From Sinorhizobium sp. 6-70 (GTDB taxonomy: Bacteria; Pseudomonadota; Alphaproteobacteria; Rhizobiales; Rhizobiaceae), in assembly GCF_030124375.1 (NCBI RefSeq), contig NZ_JASKLS010000003.1, positions 291,327 to 355,326 of the forward strand: DNA of 64,000 nucleotides, read 5' to 3'. Positions 7,828 to 17,795 of the stretch are shown here, piece after piece (the first letter of the stretch is position 1; the number at the start of each line of letters is the position of its first letter). Both the position numbers and the translations under genes were made by a program. Below the pieces are notes generated by a model. That model was not told where the DNA came from. It saw only the letters and a program-made list of their open reading frames with translations, and did not search any database.

Positions 7828-8885
7828 TGGCAGGTGCACCCATGCGCACGCGTCTCGCGCGGCTCCACGGTCAACGCGACCTCAGGTTGGAAGCCGAGGA
7901 GGTTGCTGAACCGGGCGAAGGCGAGGTCCTCCTGAAAATGGCGGCCGGGGGGATCTGCGGCTCGGACCTCCACTATTACCAGGATGGCGGCTTCGGCCCC
8001 ATCCGGGTAAGAGAGCCGATTATTCCGGGCCATGAAGGTTCCGGATACGTTGCCGCGCTCGGTGCCGGGGTCTCTCGGCTTGCGATCGGCGACCTCGTCG
8101 CGATCAATCCGAGCCAACCCTGCGGCTCCTGCCGGTTTTGTGACGAGGGGCTGCCGATTCATTGCCTCAACATGCGATTCATGGGGAGCGCCATGCGTTT
8201 TCCTCATACGCAGGGCATGTTCCGCGACTGGCTCGTCGTTCCGGCCGGTCAATGTTTCCCGGCAGGGGCGCTAGTGAGCGCCGGCGAGGCCGCCTGTGCG
8301 GAACCGCTGGCAGTCTGCCTTCATGCGGTTGCCCAGGCCGGGGACCTCAAGGGCAAGCATGTGCTTGTTACAGGAGCTGGGCCGATCGGCGTTCTCGTGG
8401 TCGCGGCCGCTAGCCATGCAGGGGCGGGGGCGATCGTGGTGACGGACCTCGCCGACGCGGTGCTCGAGCGCGCAACGGCGATGGGTGCGACACTCGTTGT
8501 CAATGTGCGCCGCGATCCGGCGCCTTTGGCTGCATACGAGGCAGACAAAGGGCAGTTTGATGTCGTCTTCGAATGCTCCGCAGCCGAGCAAGCGCTGCGC
8601 AGCGCGATCGCTGCCGTAAGACCGCGAGGCCTGATCGTGCAAGTCGGCGTGACGGGCGACATCACCCTTCCGATCAATGCACTCGTCGGCAAGGAATTGC
8701 GGCTCATCGGATCGCAGCGCTTTGACAGCGAGTTCGCCCTTGCCGTCGACCTCATTGCTCGCGGCCGGATCGATGTCCGGCCGATCATTTCCCATGCGTT
8801 TCCGGTCGATCAGGCGGTCAAGGCCTTCGAGCAGGCCGTCGACCGTTCCGTCGCCTGCAAGGTGCAACTGACATTCCTGCCTTGA
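7827..8885 (+). CDS. Zinc alcohol dehydrogenase, L-idonate 5-dehydrogenase-like
   Basis: A 352-residue medium-chain dehydrogenase. The catalytic zinc site is seen in GICGSDLHYYQDGGFG and PGHEGSGYV. Four structural-zinc cysteines fall in CGSCRFCDEGLPIHC, and the NAD(P) fold begins VLVTGAGPIGVLVVAAA. The GSDLHYYQDGGFGPIRVREPIIPGHE block is very close to L-idonate 5-dehydrogenases, which interconvert L-idonate and 5-keto-D-gluconate. The gene is coupled to the TRAP large permease by a TGATG overlap, so the enzyme probably oxidises the imported compound. A second in-frame ATG at 7842 is possible. Exact substrate is inferred. Confidence 0.85.
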   Translation: MAGAPMRTRLARLHGQRDLRLEAEEVAEPGEGEVLLKMAAGGICGSDLHYYQDGGFGPIRVREPIIPGHEGSGYVAALGAGVSRLAIGDLVAINPSQPCGSCRFCDEGLPIHCLNMRFMGSAMRFPHTQGMFRDWLVVPAGQCFPAGALVSAGEAACAEPLAVCLHAVAQAGDLKGKHVLVTGAGPIGVLVVAAASHAGAGAIVVTDLADAVLERATAMGATLVVNVRRDPAPLAAYEADKGQFDVVFECSAAEQALRSAIAAVRPRGLIVQVGVTGDITLPINALVGKELRLIGSQRFDSEFALAVDLIARGRIDVRPIISHAFPVDQAVKAFEQAVDRSVACKVQLTFLP

Positions 8886-8909
8886 CGGGCGATCAAGGTG
8901 CAAGGAGCA

Positions 8910-10373
8910 TTACTTGATACTATTCCGCAGTCGCTGGGTCGCATCGGGAATGGACGATGTTGCGCGTGGTGGTGCCGCCGCTGCTTCATCCTGGACAAAC
9001 GAGGCAATGTCGTTGAGCAGCATCAGTTCGGTTGCGGCATAGGCGGGATCGCCGGCGCGGTTGATGGTCTCCCACGGGTCGGTCTGGAGATCGAACAGCT
9101 CCCTTTGGCTCAAGCCGCCGCTGGTGTAGAGCGTCAGCTTGAAGCGTTGGTCCCGCGCCATGGTCGCTTGCATCGGCGGATCCCAGAAAGTGCCGCTATC
9201 GTTTACGCCGGAGTTGCGGTAGGCGCAGATTGCGCTGCTGCGCCTCGTTGTGTTCTGCGATGCCATGGTCACGAGATCCTCGCTCTGCGGGCATGATTGC
9301 GTGCTGAGGCCCGCTGCGGCGAGGCATGTGGCAGCAATGTCTCGGCCCTGGGCAAGCGCCGTGCACCGGATTCCGGCGGCGATCCGGCCTGGCCAGCGCA
9401 ATAACAACGGCACTCCGACGGTAGGCTCGTAGAGCGCCACGCCCTTGACGAAGAGCCCATGGTCGCCAAGCTGGTCGCCATGGTCGGACAGGAAGATGAC
9501 GAGTGTGTCTTCAGTCAAGCCCGCATCGTCCAGTGCGCTTAAGACGCGGCCGACCTGTTCGTCTAGGAATGCAATCGAGACGGCATAGCCAGTACGGATC
9601 TTGCGGATTTCCTCCGGCGAGAAGTCTGAGAGACGCCCGAGATAGGAGCCTTGCTGCTCCCGCTCAACACATTCGGGTTGTGTCGCGCTCGAAGGGACCG
9701 GATCAGGAATTTTCGCCTCATCTATTCGACCCCGAAACGTCAAGGGATAGTCTTCGTAAGGATCATGGGGATCGAAAAGGCTCATCAGGCAAAAGAACGG
9801 CTGCCCTCCCGCCTTCATTGACTGAATGAACGCGATGGTCCGATCCGCCGCCCATTTGCTCATGTGGACGGATTCGGGGTGGTGAAGCTCGCCGCGACCG
9901 TTGCGCTGAAGTGCGGCGAGGAAGTCCGGCGCGGTTTCGCGAAGCCAAGCGGTATAGCCGTTGAAGGGGCTTTGCATCGCGACCGACGGTTCCAGGCACC
10001 ATTCATAGATATCAAAACCGTCATGCGGGTGTCGCTCATGTTCTTCCTTGAGACGGCTGCTGACGTGGAGTTTGCCAAAAAGCGCGGTTCGGTAACCGGC
10101 TTCCTGTCGCAGGCGTTCTGTGAAAAGCACTTCATCCGGGGGCAGATTGTCATGCACCCGCTCAACCCCATGACCCGGCACGGGCTTGCCAGTAAGGATG
10201 CTGGCGCGCGAAGGGGTGCAGATCGGGTTGTCGACGGTGCAGTATTCAAAGACCGCTCCAGCCTCGCCCAACCGGTCGAGATGAGGCGTGGGGATCCAGT
10301 CGCAGCCATAAACCCCAAGCGTATCCCTACGTTGCTGGTCCGTCATGATCATCAAAATGTTCGGCGGCGTCAT
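8910..10373 (-). CDS. Type I sulfatase (formylglycine-dependent)
   Basis: A 487-residue sulfatase of the alkaline-phosphatase fold. The N-terminal metal site is in MIMTDQQRRDTLG, the modification motif C52-T-P-S-R is present for formylglycine formation, and LSDHGDQLGDHG supplies further metal ligands. The ATG at 10373 is chosen because GAGG lies about 8 nt upstream. There is no signal peptide, so a cytoplasmic enzyme acting on an imported sulfate ester is likely. It lies 17 bp after the DapA-family gene on the same strand. The downstream dehydrogenase gene is convergent. Substrate unknown; it does not look like choline sulfatase. Confidence 0.88.
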   Translation of the reverse strand: MTPPNILMIMTDQQRRDTLGVYGCDWIPTPHLDRLGEAGAVFEYCTVDNPICTPSRASILTGKPVPGHGVERVHDNLPPDEVLFTERLRQEAGYRTALFGKLHVSSRLKEEHERHPHDGFDIYEWCLEPSVAMQSPFNGYTAWLRETAPDFLAALQRNGRGELHHPESVHMSKWAADRTIAFIQSMKAGGQPFFCLMSLFDPHDPYEDYPLTFRGRIDEAKIPDPVPSSATQPECVEREQQGSYLGRLSDFSPEEIRKIRTGYAVSIAFLDEQVGRVLSALDDAGLTEDTLVIFLSDHGDQLGDHGLFVKGVALYEPTVGVPLLLRWPGRIAAGIRCTALAQGRDIAATCLAAAGLSTQSCPQSEDLVTMASQNTTRRSSAICAYRNSGVNDSGTFWDPPMQATMARDQRFKLTLYTSGGLSQRELFDLQTDPWETINRAGDPAYAATELMLLNDIASFVQDEAAAAPPRATSSIPDATQRLRNSIK

Positions 10374-10390
10374 GATGCTTACCTCAACAA

Positions 10391-11344
10391 TCAAAGCATG
10401 ATTTCGGGGAGGGCGGCTTTGGCTTTCTCTCGCAATCCCGGCACGATCTGGGGATCAAGCCAGCGATACGGCCGACGCAACCGGGTGCCGACGTCCGCCC
10501 ATCCCCCGATCGCCGCCAGCAACTTGTCCAGTGCGGCATTCGAATAGCCCTGCACTTTGGCAAGGGGTGTGATGTGGACTTCGAGGAAAGCGCGCAGCCG
10601 TTCTTCCACCTCAAGCGCCCGCTCGATGTCACTGGCCATCGATGCAGTCCATCGCTGCGCTCCAGATGGGTTAAGGCAGGCGACATTCGAAAATGCCCCA
10701 ACCGCGACGTCTTGTTTGACGCCCGTGGCAAGGTGGTGCCCAGGAACATAGAGTCCCCACGCGCCGAGGTGATGACGGGCTTGCTCGTACCAGCTCAGAT
10801 CTCCGTCCGCGAGCTTGACGCCGACGACCTGCGGTACAGGTGCAAGGATCGCGGCCAGCTCGGCCGGAGCAAAGACGCGCTTGGCATGCGGCGGATGGTA
10901 GAGGACCAGCGGTATCGAGCCGGCCGCCTCCGCAGCCATCTGAAGGAAATCCGTTGCCTCCGCTGTCGTCACGGGCCACCAGTCCGGCAGGATGACCTGG
11001 ATTGCCTCGGGCTCGAGCCTCGCCGCCCGGCGCACACGTTCCAGGGAAATCCGGGGATCAGGTTGGCAAGCGCCGATGATGAAAGGCATCGCCGCGGGCT
11101 TGCAGCGATCTGCCAGCAGTTGCTGAATGGCGTCGAACTCCTCCTCTGTCTGATTGTGGAATTCACCCGCGGTGCCATTGGAGTATATGCCGTCCACGCC
11201 GGCTGCGATCAGGTGCTCGATTTCACCGGCGAGACGCGAAAAATCGATCGAATCGTCGTCGTTTATCGGCAAAATCAGCGTCGCCCAATTTCCCCGAATG
11301 CGGCCCCAGCGACCATTCTGTCGTTCGAATTTCCCGGCTGCCAC
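10391..11344 (-). CDS. DapA/N-acetylneuraminate-lyase superfamily aldolase or dehydratase
   Basis: A 317-residue class I aldolase-superfamily enzyme. The barrel begins GNWATLILPINDDDSIDF. The G-T-x-GE substrate motif appears as SNGTAGEFHN, the conserved tyrosine is in LVLYHPPH, and the Schiff-base lysine is in VVGVKLADGD. The start is the GTG at 11344 because a near-perfect AAGGAGGT occupies 11350-11357; longer in-frame forms lack such a site. The superfamily acts on 2-keto-3-deoxy acids, pyruvate and related compounds, and the true substrate is not evident. It is co-directional with the sulfatase gene and divergent from a GntR regulator. Confidence 0.85.
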   Translation of the reverse strand: MAAGKFERQNGRWGRIRGNWATLILPINDDDSIDFSRLAGEIEHLIAAGVDGIYSNGTAGEFHNQTEEEFDAIQQLLADRCKPAAMPFIIGACQPDPRISLERVRRAARLEPEAIQVILPDWWPVTTAEATDFLQMAAEAAGSIPLVLYHPPHAKRVFAPAELAAILAPVPQVVGVKLADGDLSWYEQARHHLGAWGLYVPGHHLATGVKQDVAVGAFSNVACLNPSGAQRWTASMASDIERALEVEERLRAFLEVHITPLAKVQGYSNAALDKLLAAIGGWADVGTRLRRPYRWLDPQIVPGLREKAKAALPEIML

Positions 11345-11428
11345 GTCTGACCTCCTTGCTATCCATTTGGATCCTGCAGCGCTGCCGGCGATCGCCTTGC
11401 GTCGCACGCCTAAAATCCGTCTCATCAT

Positions 11429-11460
11429 TATCGACTTGCAAGATATCCTACAAGTCGATA
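11429..11460. promoter_or_regulatory. 32-bp palindromic operator in divergent region
   Basis: TATCGACTTG (11429-11438) and CAAGTCGATA (11451-11460) are a perfect 10-bp inverted repeat. The interior is also nearly symmetric around GATATC, so 28 of 32 positions match. It lies between the divergent DapA-family/sulfatase and GntR/ABC operons, and is the likely target of the adjacent regulator. Confidence 0.65.
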
Positions 11461-11484
11461 TACCTCAACCATGTTGGAAGCCAG

Positions 11485-12231
11485 ATGACAGGGAGCAACT
11501 TCTTGGCCAAGCCAATCAAGCCGTTGGCGCGTCCGCCGCTTCTGCACGTCAGCGTGCAGGAGAGCCTGCGCAGCTATATCGAGGACAATAACCTTGGGGC
11601 TGGCGCAGCCCTGCCGCCGGAGACGTTCCTGGCGCAGCAATTGGGGGTCGGGCGCAACTCCGTGCGCGAGGCGATCAAGGCGCTGGAATCGGTCGGCATC
11701 CTCGAGACGCGGCGCGGCATCGGGGTTTTCGTCAAGGAATTCTCGTTTGCGCCACTGCTGGACAACCTTGCCTATGGTCTGCAGGCTTCGCTGCGCGACG
11801 TCGAGGAGTTGCAGGAGATCCGTCGCGTCCTGGAAACCGGCCTGATCGACAGAACCATCGAGATGATCGGCGAGGATGATATTGCCGAGCTCCGCAAGCT
11901 TACCGATCGCATGCGTCAACGCGCTGAACGTGGTGAGAGCTTTGCCGAGGAAGACCAGCAATTTCACCAGCTTCTGTTCCGTTGCCAGAACAACAAGATG
12001 CTGAGCGCGCTGATCAACATCTTCTGGTCCGCTTTCTACAAGGCTTCGGATCTCACAAATCTGACCAACCCGACTCCTCTGGATACCTGGCGCGATCACC
12101 ACGAAATTGTCGAAGCTGTCGCGGCCAGAGATGTCGAGGCTGCCCGCAGGCGTCTCGGGGACCACTACTCCGGAATCAGGAGGGTTATCGCGTCGAACCG
12201 GCCCGGGGAGGTCGAGTCGGTCAAACAATAA
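11485..12231 (+). CDS. GntR-family regulator, FCD subfamily
   Basis: A 248-residue regulator with an N-terminal winged helix (ALPPETFLAQQLGVGRNSVREAIKALESVGILETRRGIGVFV) and a C-terminal helical FCD domain (EEDQQFHQLLF, WRDHHEIVEAVAARD). The ATG at 11485 follows GGAAG at 11476-11480 and starts 24 bp after the palindrome at 11429-11460. It heads the operon for a dipeptide-type importer and a second DapA-family enzyme, and is divergent from the sulfatase pair. It probably controls both directions. The inducer is likely an intermediate of the imported sugar or acid; this is inference. Confidence 0.87.
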   Translation: MTGSNFLAKPIKPLARPPLLHVSVQESLRSYIEDNNLGAGAALPPETFLAQQLGVGRNSVREAIKALESVGILETRRGIGVFVKEFSFAPLLDNLAYGLQASLRDVEELQEIRRVLETGLIDRTIEMIGEDDIAELRKLTDRMRQRAERGESFAEEDQQFHQLLFRCQNNKMLSALINIFWSAFYKASDLTNLTNPTPLDTWRDHHEIVEAVAARDVEAARRRLGDHYSGIRRVIASNRPGEVESVKQ

Positions 12232-12254
12232 ACCGAATACAAGAGGAGGAGAGC

Positions 12255-13841
12255 ATGCATCGACGGAATTTCGGCCGCCTTTTGGCGGCGGCAGCCTTTG
12301 CTTTTGCCAGCGCCACCGCGATGGTGTCCACGCCGGTCCTGGCGCAGGAGGAAAAGACAATTGTCGGCGGCTTCGACGTAGGGCCGGGCGGATTTCCGGG
12401 CAACTTCAACCCGCTGACCGCCACCGCCGGCTTTACCTGGCTCAATACCTACTTCGAGCCGCTGGTCATCTATACATCCGATCTGTCAAAGCTCGACAGC
12501 GCGCTTGCATCCGGGTTCACCGCGAGCGAAGACAACCTGTCCTACACCTTCAAGCTGGTCGACACGAAGTGGCATGACGGAAAGCCCTTCACCTCGGCGG
12601 ACGTCAAGTTCACATTGGAACTCGCCAAGAACGCCGACAGCGGCAGTATTTTTGCCGCCCGGCTCGCCGACATTGCGTCGATCGAGACGCCTGATGAACA
12701 TACGGCGGTAGTCAAGCTCTCCAAGCCCAACTCGGCCTTCCTGTCCGTTCTGTCGCAGGTGATGATGCTGCCCGAGCACGCGCTTTCGACGATCGACATC
12801 AAGGAAGTCGCCAAGAGCCAATGGTGGTCGACAAAGCCTGTCGGCACCGGACCATTCAAGTTCGTCAAGTATGTCAGCGACCAGTATGTCGAAATGGCTG
12901 CCTATGACGGCTATCGGGGCGGCAAGCCGAAGGTCAATCGCCTGATCAATCGGTATTTCGCCAATGCAGCTGCGGCCGTCTCGGCACTCTCGGCGGGAGA
13001 GATCCAGTTCACCTTCGCCGAGCCTGATGACGCCAAGACCTTCAAGGGCAATGACAACTTCCGGATCATCGAGGGCGACTCCTATGTGGTGAACTACATC
13101 GGCTTCAATCACAAGGCCGGAATCTGGAGCGACCTCCGCGTGCGACAGGCGGTCATGCACGCCATCGATCGAAACGCGATCATCTCGAGCTTGTTTGGAG
13201 GAGCGGCAAAGCTCGCCAACTGCGGCTACGTCGCGCCGCGGCTCGTTCCGAATGGCCTTGACGACTATGCCTACGACCCTGAGAAGGCGAAGGAACTGCT
13301 TGAGGAGGCAGGCTGGGACGACATTAACGGCGACAAGGCGATCCCGTGGCTTACCTACTATAATACGCCGCAGGTCGCCAACGTCATGGCGGCGATCCAG
13401 GCCATGCTCGCGCAGGTTGGCGTCAACGTGGTTCCGCGCGCCCTCGACGTGCCTAGCTACAACGGCATCGTCCGTAGCGAAAAGTTTGAAGAGTTCCCGT
13501 TGGTCTATGCCGGCCTGCAGAACGGCCCCAACCCGGCTTCGCTCAATATCGGGCTGAACGCCGCGCAGATCCCGCCCGCCGGCAACAACATCATGCGTGT
13601 CGAGATGCCTCAGCTCACCGAGGCATTGAACACGGCGATGGCGGAGACAGATCCGTCCAAGGCGGACGCCAAGTGGCAGCAGGTCTGCAAGGAAATGAAT
13701 GCTCAGCTTCCCTGGAGCCCGATGTGGGTCGCGAGCCGCTACGGGGTCGTGTCCAGCAAGCTCAAGGACTTCTTCTGGACGCCCGCTCCGGCCGGCGGTC
13801 CATTCGTTTCCCATCCGGAGAAGTGGGATATCGCTCCGTAA
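12255..13841 (+). CDS. ABC importer solute-binding protein, family 5 (dipeptide/opine type)
   Basis: Periplasmic binding protein of 528 residues with a signal peptide ending near VLAQEEK (residue 29-33). Family 5 features include WHDGKPFTSADVKFTLE, PVGTGPFKFVKY and the VRQAVMHAIDRNAII segment. The ATG at 12255 has AGGAGGAG upstream, 24 bp after the regulator stop. Two permeases and two ATPases of the Dpp/Opp type follow on the same strand. Family 5 importers move peptides, opines, oligosaccharides and sialic acid. With a DapA-family enzyme and a sulfatase remnant in the operon, a modified sugar or sugar acid is more likely than a peptide. Confidence 0.9.
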   Translation: MHRRNFGRLLAAAAFAFASATAMVSTPVLAQEEKTIVGGFDVGPGGFPGNFNPLTATAGFTWLNTYFEPLVIYTSDLSKLDSALASGFTASEDNLSYTFKLVDTKWHDGKPFTSADVKFTLELAKNADSGSIFAARLADIASIETPDEHTAVVKLSKPNSAFLSVLSQVMMLPEHALSTIDIKEVAKSQWWSTKPVGTGPFKFVKYVSDQYVEMAAYDGYRGGKPKVNRLINRYFANAAAAVSALSAGEIQFTFAEPDDAKTFKGNDNFRIIEGDSYVVNYIGFNHKAGIWSDLRVRQAVMHAIDRNAIISSLFGGAAKLANCGYVAPRLVPNGLDDYAYDPEKAKELLEEAGWDDINGDKAIPWLTYYNTPQVANVMAAIQAMLAQVGVNVVPRALDVPSYNGIVRSEKFEEFPLVYAGLQNGPNPASLNIGLNAAQIPPAGNNIMRVEMPQLTEALNTAMAETDPSKADAKWQQVCKEMNAQLPWSPMWVASRYGVVSSKLKDFFWTPAPAGGPFVSHPEKWDIAP

Positions 13842-13895
13842 AGGGGGCAGGGCCGAGGCGCGGTCGGACGGTCAAGTCCGGCCGCACCCCTACTG

Positions 13896-13994
13896 CATGC
13901 GTCCTTAAATCCTAGCCGATTTAAGGACAAAAACATGCAGCAATTCAAAGTGCCACAGCGTCCTTTGCGCGTCTGATAAGACGCGCGGCGCTGT
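13896..13994. repeat. RIME-like two-palindrome intergenic repeat
   Basis: Two hairpins separated by about 26 bp. The first has perfect 11-bp arms GTCCTTAAATC (13901-13911) and GATTTAAGGAC (13918-13928). The second has outer arms ACAGCG/CGCTGT (13955-13960, 13989-13994) and inner 8-bp arms GCGCGTCT/AGACGCGC (13967-13974, 13979-13986). The layout matches the Rhizobium-specific intergenic mosaic elements as I remember them. It sits between the binding protein and its permeases, where it may act on the polycistronic mRNA. Confidence 0.75.
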
Positions 13995-14014
13995 CGGGAC
14001 CCTGTTGGTGAAAC

Positions 14015-14974
14015 ATGCTGCAATATATCCTGCGCCGCACGGTCGTCGGCCTGCTCATGCTCCTGGCCCTGACCGTCCTCATCTTCACGCTGCTGCGGCT
14101 CACGCCCGGCGACCCTATCGATGCCTACATCAATCCGTCGGTCCCAATGTCGGCCGCCGACCTTGTCGCGCTGCGCACGCGCCTCGGCCTCGATCAGCCG
14201 CTGCCGGTGCAGTATTTCGCCTGGCTTGGTGCCGCCCTGACCGGAGATTTCGGCTATTCCATCCAGCGCGGCGGCGAACCGGTGCTGCCGCTCGTCCTCG
14301 GCCGCATCGGACCGACGATCCTCTTGATGTTCAGCGGGCTTGCCATCTCCGTCGTCGTGGGGATAGCAGCCGGCATCCTTGCCGCAGTCCGGCGCAACCA
14401 GTTCGCCGATCTCTCTCTGTCGACGGCGGCCTTCGTCGGCATCTCGAGCCCGGCCTTCCTGACGGCGCTTTTGGGACTCTACGTGTTTGCGGTCGTCTTG
14501 CGGTGGGTGCCGGCCGGCGGCATGCTGACACCCGGCGCTCCCTTCTCCGTCGGCGACCTGCTGGCGCACCTCATCCTGCCGGCCGCTCTGTTGTCGATCG
14601 GCCATGGTGCGCTGATCATGCGCTACATGCGCTCCTCACTGCTCGAGGTGCTGTCGCAGGATTACGTGCGGACCGCGCGCGCCAAAGGCGTTCGCGAGTT
14701 CTGGGTTATCGTCAAACATGCCGTCCGCAATGCCCTGCTGCCGGTGATCACGGTGATCGGATCCACGATCGGTATCGCGATTGGGGGCGCCATCTTCATA
14801 GAGAGCGTGTTTGACTGGCCGGGAATGGGCCTGTTGATGATCAACGCCGTGGTCCGGCGCGACTATCCGGTCATCATGTGCGCGACGCTCCTCACCGGCG
14901 CCTGCGTCATCCTCGTCAACCTCTTGACCGACATCGCCTATGCCGCTGTCGATCCGCGCATCAAGGTGGCGTAA
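14015..14974 (+). CDS. ABC transporter permease, DppB type
   Basis: Inner-membrane permease of 319 residues and one half of the transmembrane channel. The DppB/OppB N-terminus ([31 protein letters not shown]) is followed by about five more hydrophobic segments. The ATPase-coupling EAA-like loop reads [29 protein letters not shown]. It begins 20 bp after the RIME-like repeat and ends 1 bp before the second permease, so the two are probably translated together. Length and order are standard for dipeptide-type importers. Confidence 0.92.
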   Translation: MLQYILRRTVVGLLMLLALTVLIFTLLRLTPGDPIDAYINPSVPMSAADLVALRTRLGLDQPLPVQYFAWLGAALTGDFGYSIQRGGEPVLPLVLGRIGPTILLMFSGLAISVVVGIAAGILAAVRRNQFADLSLSTAAFVGISSPAFLTALLGLYVFAVVLRWVPAGGMLTPGAPFSVGDLLAHLILPAALLSIGHGALIMRYMRSSLLEVLSQDYVRTARAKGVREFWVIVKHAVRNALLPVITVIGSTIGIAIGGAIFIESVFDWPGMGLLMINAVVRRDYPVIMCATLLTGACVILVNLLTDIAYAAVDPRIKVA

Positions 14975-14975
14975 G

Positions 14976-15851
14976 ATGACCAGCCTGACAAAGACGCGTT
15001 CGGCCGGCCCTATCCGTCGTGCCATGTCGCGCTTTCTCGACAACGGTGCGGCCGTGGCAGGTGCGGCCATCCTCATTCCGATCCTGCTCATCACCCTTAC
15101 CTATGACCTGTGGTGGCCTTACAAGCCCAACGACATCGACCTCCTGGCGATGAACCAGGGGCCGTCGTCGGCCCACTGGCTTGGAAGTGACGGCGTAGGG
15201 CGGGATATCATGGCGCGGCTCATGCAGGGCGGCCGGATCTCGCTGCTCGTGGCCACGGCGTCAATGGTGATTTCCACCTTCATCGGGTTCTTCATCGGAG
15301 CCGTCGCCGGCTTGGGAGGGCGCTTCGTTGACGGTGCGACGATGCGGTTCGTGGACCTTGCCATGACCTTGCCGCCGATCATTTTCCTCCTGGTGCTTGC
15401 CTCGATCGTCGGTAGCGGCGTCATGCCGACGATCCTCGTGATTTCGCTGCTGTCGTGGCCGGTGCTCTCGCGCATGGTCCGGGCGCGGCTCTTGGAGCTG
15501 CGCGAGCGGGATTTCGTCGTGGCATCACGCGGTATGGGCGCGGGCCTCTGGCACCTGCTCGTTCGCCATGCCCTGCCCAATACGATCGATATTCTCGTGG
15601 TCTACGCCACGCTGCAGGTGGCGAGCGGTATCCTGCTGGAGGCAGGCCTCTCCTTCCTCGGCCTCGGCGTCACGCCACCGGAAGCGAGCTGGGGCAACAT
15701 GCTGAACGCCGCCCGCGCGACGCATGTCCTCGAAAATTATCCCTGGCAATGGATGTTTCCCGGCGCGGCGCTCGTCGTGACCGTCCTTGCCATCAACTTC
15801 GTGGGCGATGGGCTTCGTGATGCCTTCGACCCGCGCTCCGAACTCAAGTGA
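14976..15851 (+). CDS. ABC transporter permease, DppC type
   Basis: Second permease, 291 residues, with the DppC-type N-terminal membrane anchor and extracytoplasmic segment ending [27 protein letters not shown]. The coupling loop is [26 protein letters not shown], and the C-terminus has the typical [20 protein letters not shown]. The ATG at 14976 starts 1 bp after the DppB-type stop. It pairs with the upstream permease and the two downstream ATPases. The DapA-family gene is inserted between permeases and ATPases, showing that this enzyme is part of the same operon. Confidence 0.92.
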   Translation: MTSLTKTRSAGPIRRAMSRFLDNGAAVAGAAILIPILLITLTYDLWWPYKPNDIDLLAMNQGPSSAHWLGSDGVGRDIMARLMQGGRISLLVATASMVISTFIGFFIGAVAGLGGRFVDGATMRFVDLAMTLPPIIFLLVLASIVGSGVMPTILVISLLSWPVLSRMVRARLLELRERDFVVASRGMGAGLWHLLVRHALPNTIDILVVYATLQVASGILLEAGLSFLGLGVTPPEASWGNMLNAARATHVLENYPWQWMFPGAALVVTVLAINFVGDGLRDAFDPRSELK

Positions 15852-15861
15852 AAGGTTACAA

Positions 15862-16779
15862 ATGCCCCTGTTTACCGGCGTCATCCCACCCGTGGTTACC
15901 CCGCTCACCACGACCTTCGAAGTGGATTACCCTTCGTTCTCACGTGTCATCGACCATCTCATCGACGGTGGTGTGCACGGCCTGTTCGTACTGGGTTCGA
16001 CCAGCGAGGTCGTGTTCCACGACGAAACCACGCGGCGGCGCATCATCGAACATGCGGTCGAGCAGGTGCGCGGTCGCGTGCCGATCCTGGCCGGCGTGAT
16101 CGACCCCACGACAGAGCGCGTGATTGCCCACGCAAAGGCAGCGCAATCGTCAGGTGTCGACGCGGTTGTCGTAACCGCCCCGTTCTATACGCGTACCAAT
16201 CAGTCCGAGACCATCGACCACTTCCGTTACATCCGGGAGGCGGTCGACATACCGGTGATCGCCTATGACATACCGGTCTGCGTCGGCACAAAGCTCGAGC
16301 GGAAGACCACAGTTACGCTCGCGCGCGAAGGCACCGTGGTCGGTCTCAAGGATTCAAGCGGTGACGATGGCAATCTTCGCTACGTCATGGCCGACACTGC
16401 CGATCTTTCCGACTTCTTCGCCATGACCGGATCCGAAATCGTCGCCGACAGCGTCGTGAACATGGGCGCGCATGGCATCGTTCCCGGCCTCGGCAACGTC
16501 GATCCACACGGTTATGTGCGCCTGTGGAACCTGTGCCAGGCCGGCGATTTCACGGCCGCACGCCAGGAACAGGAGAGGCTTTGCCGGCTTTTTGAGATGG
16601 TCTGGGTGAGTCTGCCGCGAACCAGTGCAGGTTCTGCGGGTGTGGGGGCCTTCAAGACCGCCATGCGCCGGCTCGGCGTTATCGACACCAACATCATGGC
16701 CCGTCCGCAACGATCCCTCAATGATGAGGAGGCGGCGATCATCGACCGCATCCTGCGTCAAACCGGCCTCCTGGACTGA
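15862..16779 (+). CDS. DapA/N-acetylneuraminate-lyase superfamily protein (second copy)
   Basis: A 305-residue class I aldolase-superfamily enzyme. Visible motifs are [16 protein letters not shown] (G-S-T-S-E, normally G-T-T/N-G-E), the tyrosine in [11 protein letters not shown], and the Schiff-base lysine in [11 protein letters not shown]. The ATG at 15862 follows AAAGG at 15851-15855. It differs clearly from the divergently placed DapA-family protein at 10391-11344, so the locus encodes two non-identical enzymes of this family. Its stop overlaps the first ATPase start. It probably cleaves or dehydrates a keto-deoxy acid made from the imported compound; the reaction is not assigned. Confidence 0.87.
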   Translation: MPLFTGVIPPVVTPLTTTFEVDYPSFSRVIDHLIDGGVHGLFVLGSTSEVVFHDETTRRRIIEHAVEQVRGRVPILAGVIDPTTERVIAHAKAAQSSGVDAVVVTAPFYTRTNQSETIDHFRYIREAVDIPVIAYDIPVCVGTKLERKTTVTLAREGTVVGLKDSSGDDGNLRYVMADTADLSDFFAMTGSEIVADSVVNMGAHGIVPGLGNVDPHGYVRLWNLCQAGDFTAARQEQERLCRLFEMVWVSLPRTSAGSAGVGAFKTAMRRLGVIDTNIMARPQRSLNDEEAAIIDRILRQTGLLD

Positions 16780-17792
16780 TGATGAGCAGAGAGCCGATCC
16801 TCGAAATTTCGGGACTGACCACGGTGTTTCATATTGCCGATCGCGAGATCGTCGCCGTGCGCGACCTCGATCTCGCCGTGGCGACGGGAGAAACCGTGGC
16901 ACTGGTCGGCGAGTCCGGCTCTGGAAAGTCGGTGACAAGCCTGTCGATCATGGGCCTCCTGCCGCGCGGCGTCGGCCGTATCGCCGCGGGAACGCTTCGC
17001 CTTAGACGCAAAACGGGTGAGAGCGTTGACCTTCACAGCATCGGCGGTGAGGCGCTGCGCCGCGTGCGCGGCAACGATATCGGTATGGTCTTTCAGGAAC
17101 CCCTGACCAGCCTCAATCCGGTCTATACTGTCGGTGAGCAGATTGCCGAGCCGATCCGCATCCACCTTGGTAAGTCCCGCCGCGAGGCGCTGGCCGATGC
17201 CATCCAGCGGCTGGAGGATGTCGGCATTCCCGATCCACGCCGACGTGCCGGGCAATATCCGCACGAATTGTCGGGCGGCATGCGGCAGCGGGCAACCATC
17301 GCCATGGCGCTGGCTTGCAATCCGACGCTGCTGATTGCCGACGAGCCGACAACTGCCCTCGATGTCACCATTCAGGCGCAAATCCTCGACCTGCTCGGCC
17401 ACCTGCAACGGGAACGCGGCATGGGCATGCTGTTCGTCACGCACAACCTTGGTGTTGTTGCCGAGATCGCCGACCGCGTCGCAGTCATGTATGCCGGCTC
17501 GGTCGTCGAAACCGGCAGCGTGGCGCGGGTTTTCTCCCACCCGCGCCACCCCTATACCAAGGGGCTGATGCGCTCGGTGCCGCGCCTTGGTACTGCGACG
17601 CGCCTCAAGGAAGCGGGTACGCCGCTTCCGACGATTGCCGGATCGGTTCCAAGTCTCATGAACCTGCCTGAAGGCTGTCCATTTGCGCCGCGCTGTCCCT
17701 ATCGGATAAAAGCCTGCTCTGAGACTTACCCGCCGCTCGTCGAAACCGGCGATGGCCAGTTCAGTCGCTGCATTCGCTGGCAGGAGATCTGA
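16779..17792 (+). CDS. ABC transporter ATP-binding protein, DppD type
   Basis: Cytoplasmic ATPase, 337 residues. Walker A is GESGSGKS, the signature is ELSGGMRQR, and Walker B is [12 protein letters not shown]. The switch histidine is in [21 protein letters not shown]. The C-terminal extension [14 protein letters not shown] is the cysteine-rich tail of oligopeptide-type ATPases. The ATG at 16779 overlaps the preceding TGA, with a second ATG three bases later. It forms the heteromeric ATPase pair with the following gene. Confidence 0.93.
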   Translation: MMSREPILEISGLTTVFHIADREIVAVRDLDLAVATGETVALVGESGSGKSVTSLSIMGLLPRGVGRIAAGTLRLRRKTGESVDLHSIGGEALRRVRGNDIGMVFQEPLTSLNPVYTVGEQIAEPIRIHLGKSRREALADAIQRLEDVGIPDPRRRAGQYPHELSGGMRQRATIAMALACNPTLLIADEPTTALDVTIQAQILDLLGHLQRERGMGMLFVTHNLGVVAEIADRVAVMYAGSVVETGSVARVFSHPRHPYTKGLMRSVPRLGTATRLKEAGTPLPTIAGSVPSLMNLPEGCPFAPRCPYRIKACSETYPPLVETGDGQFSRCIRWQEI

Positions 17793-17795
17793 ACG

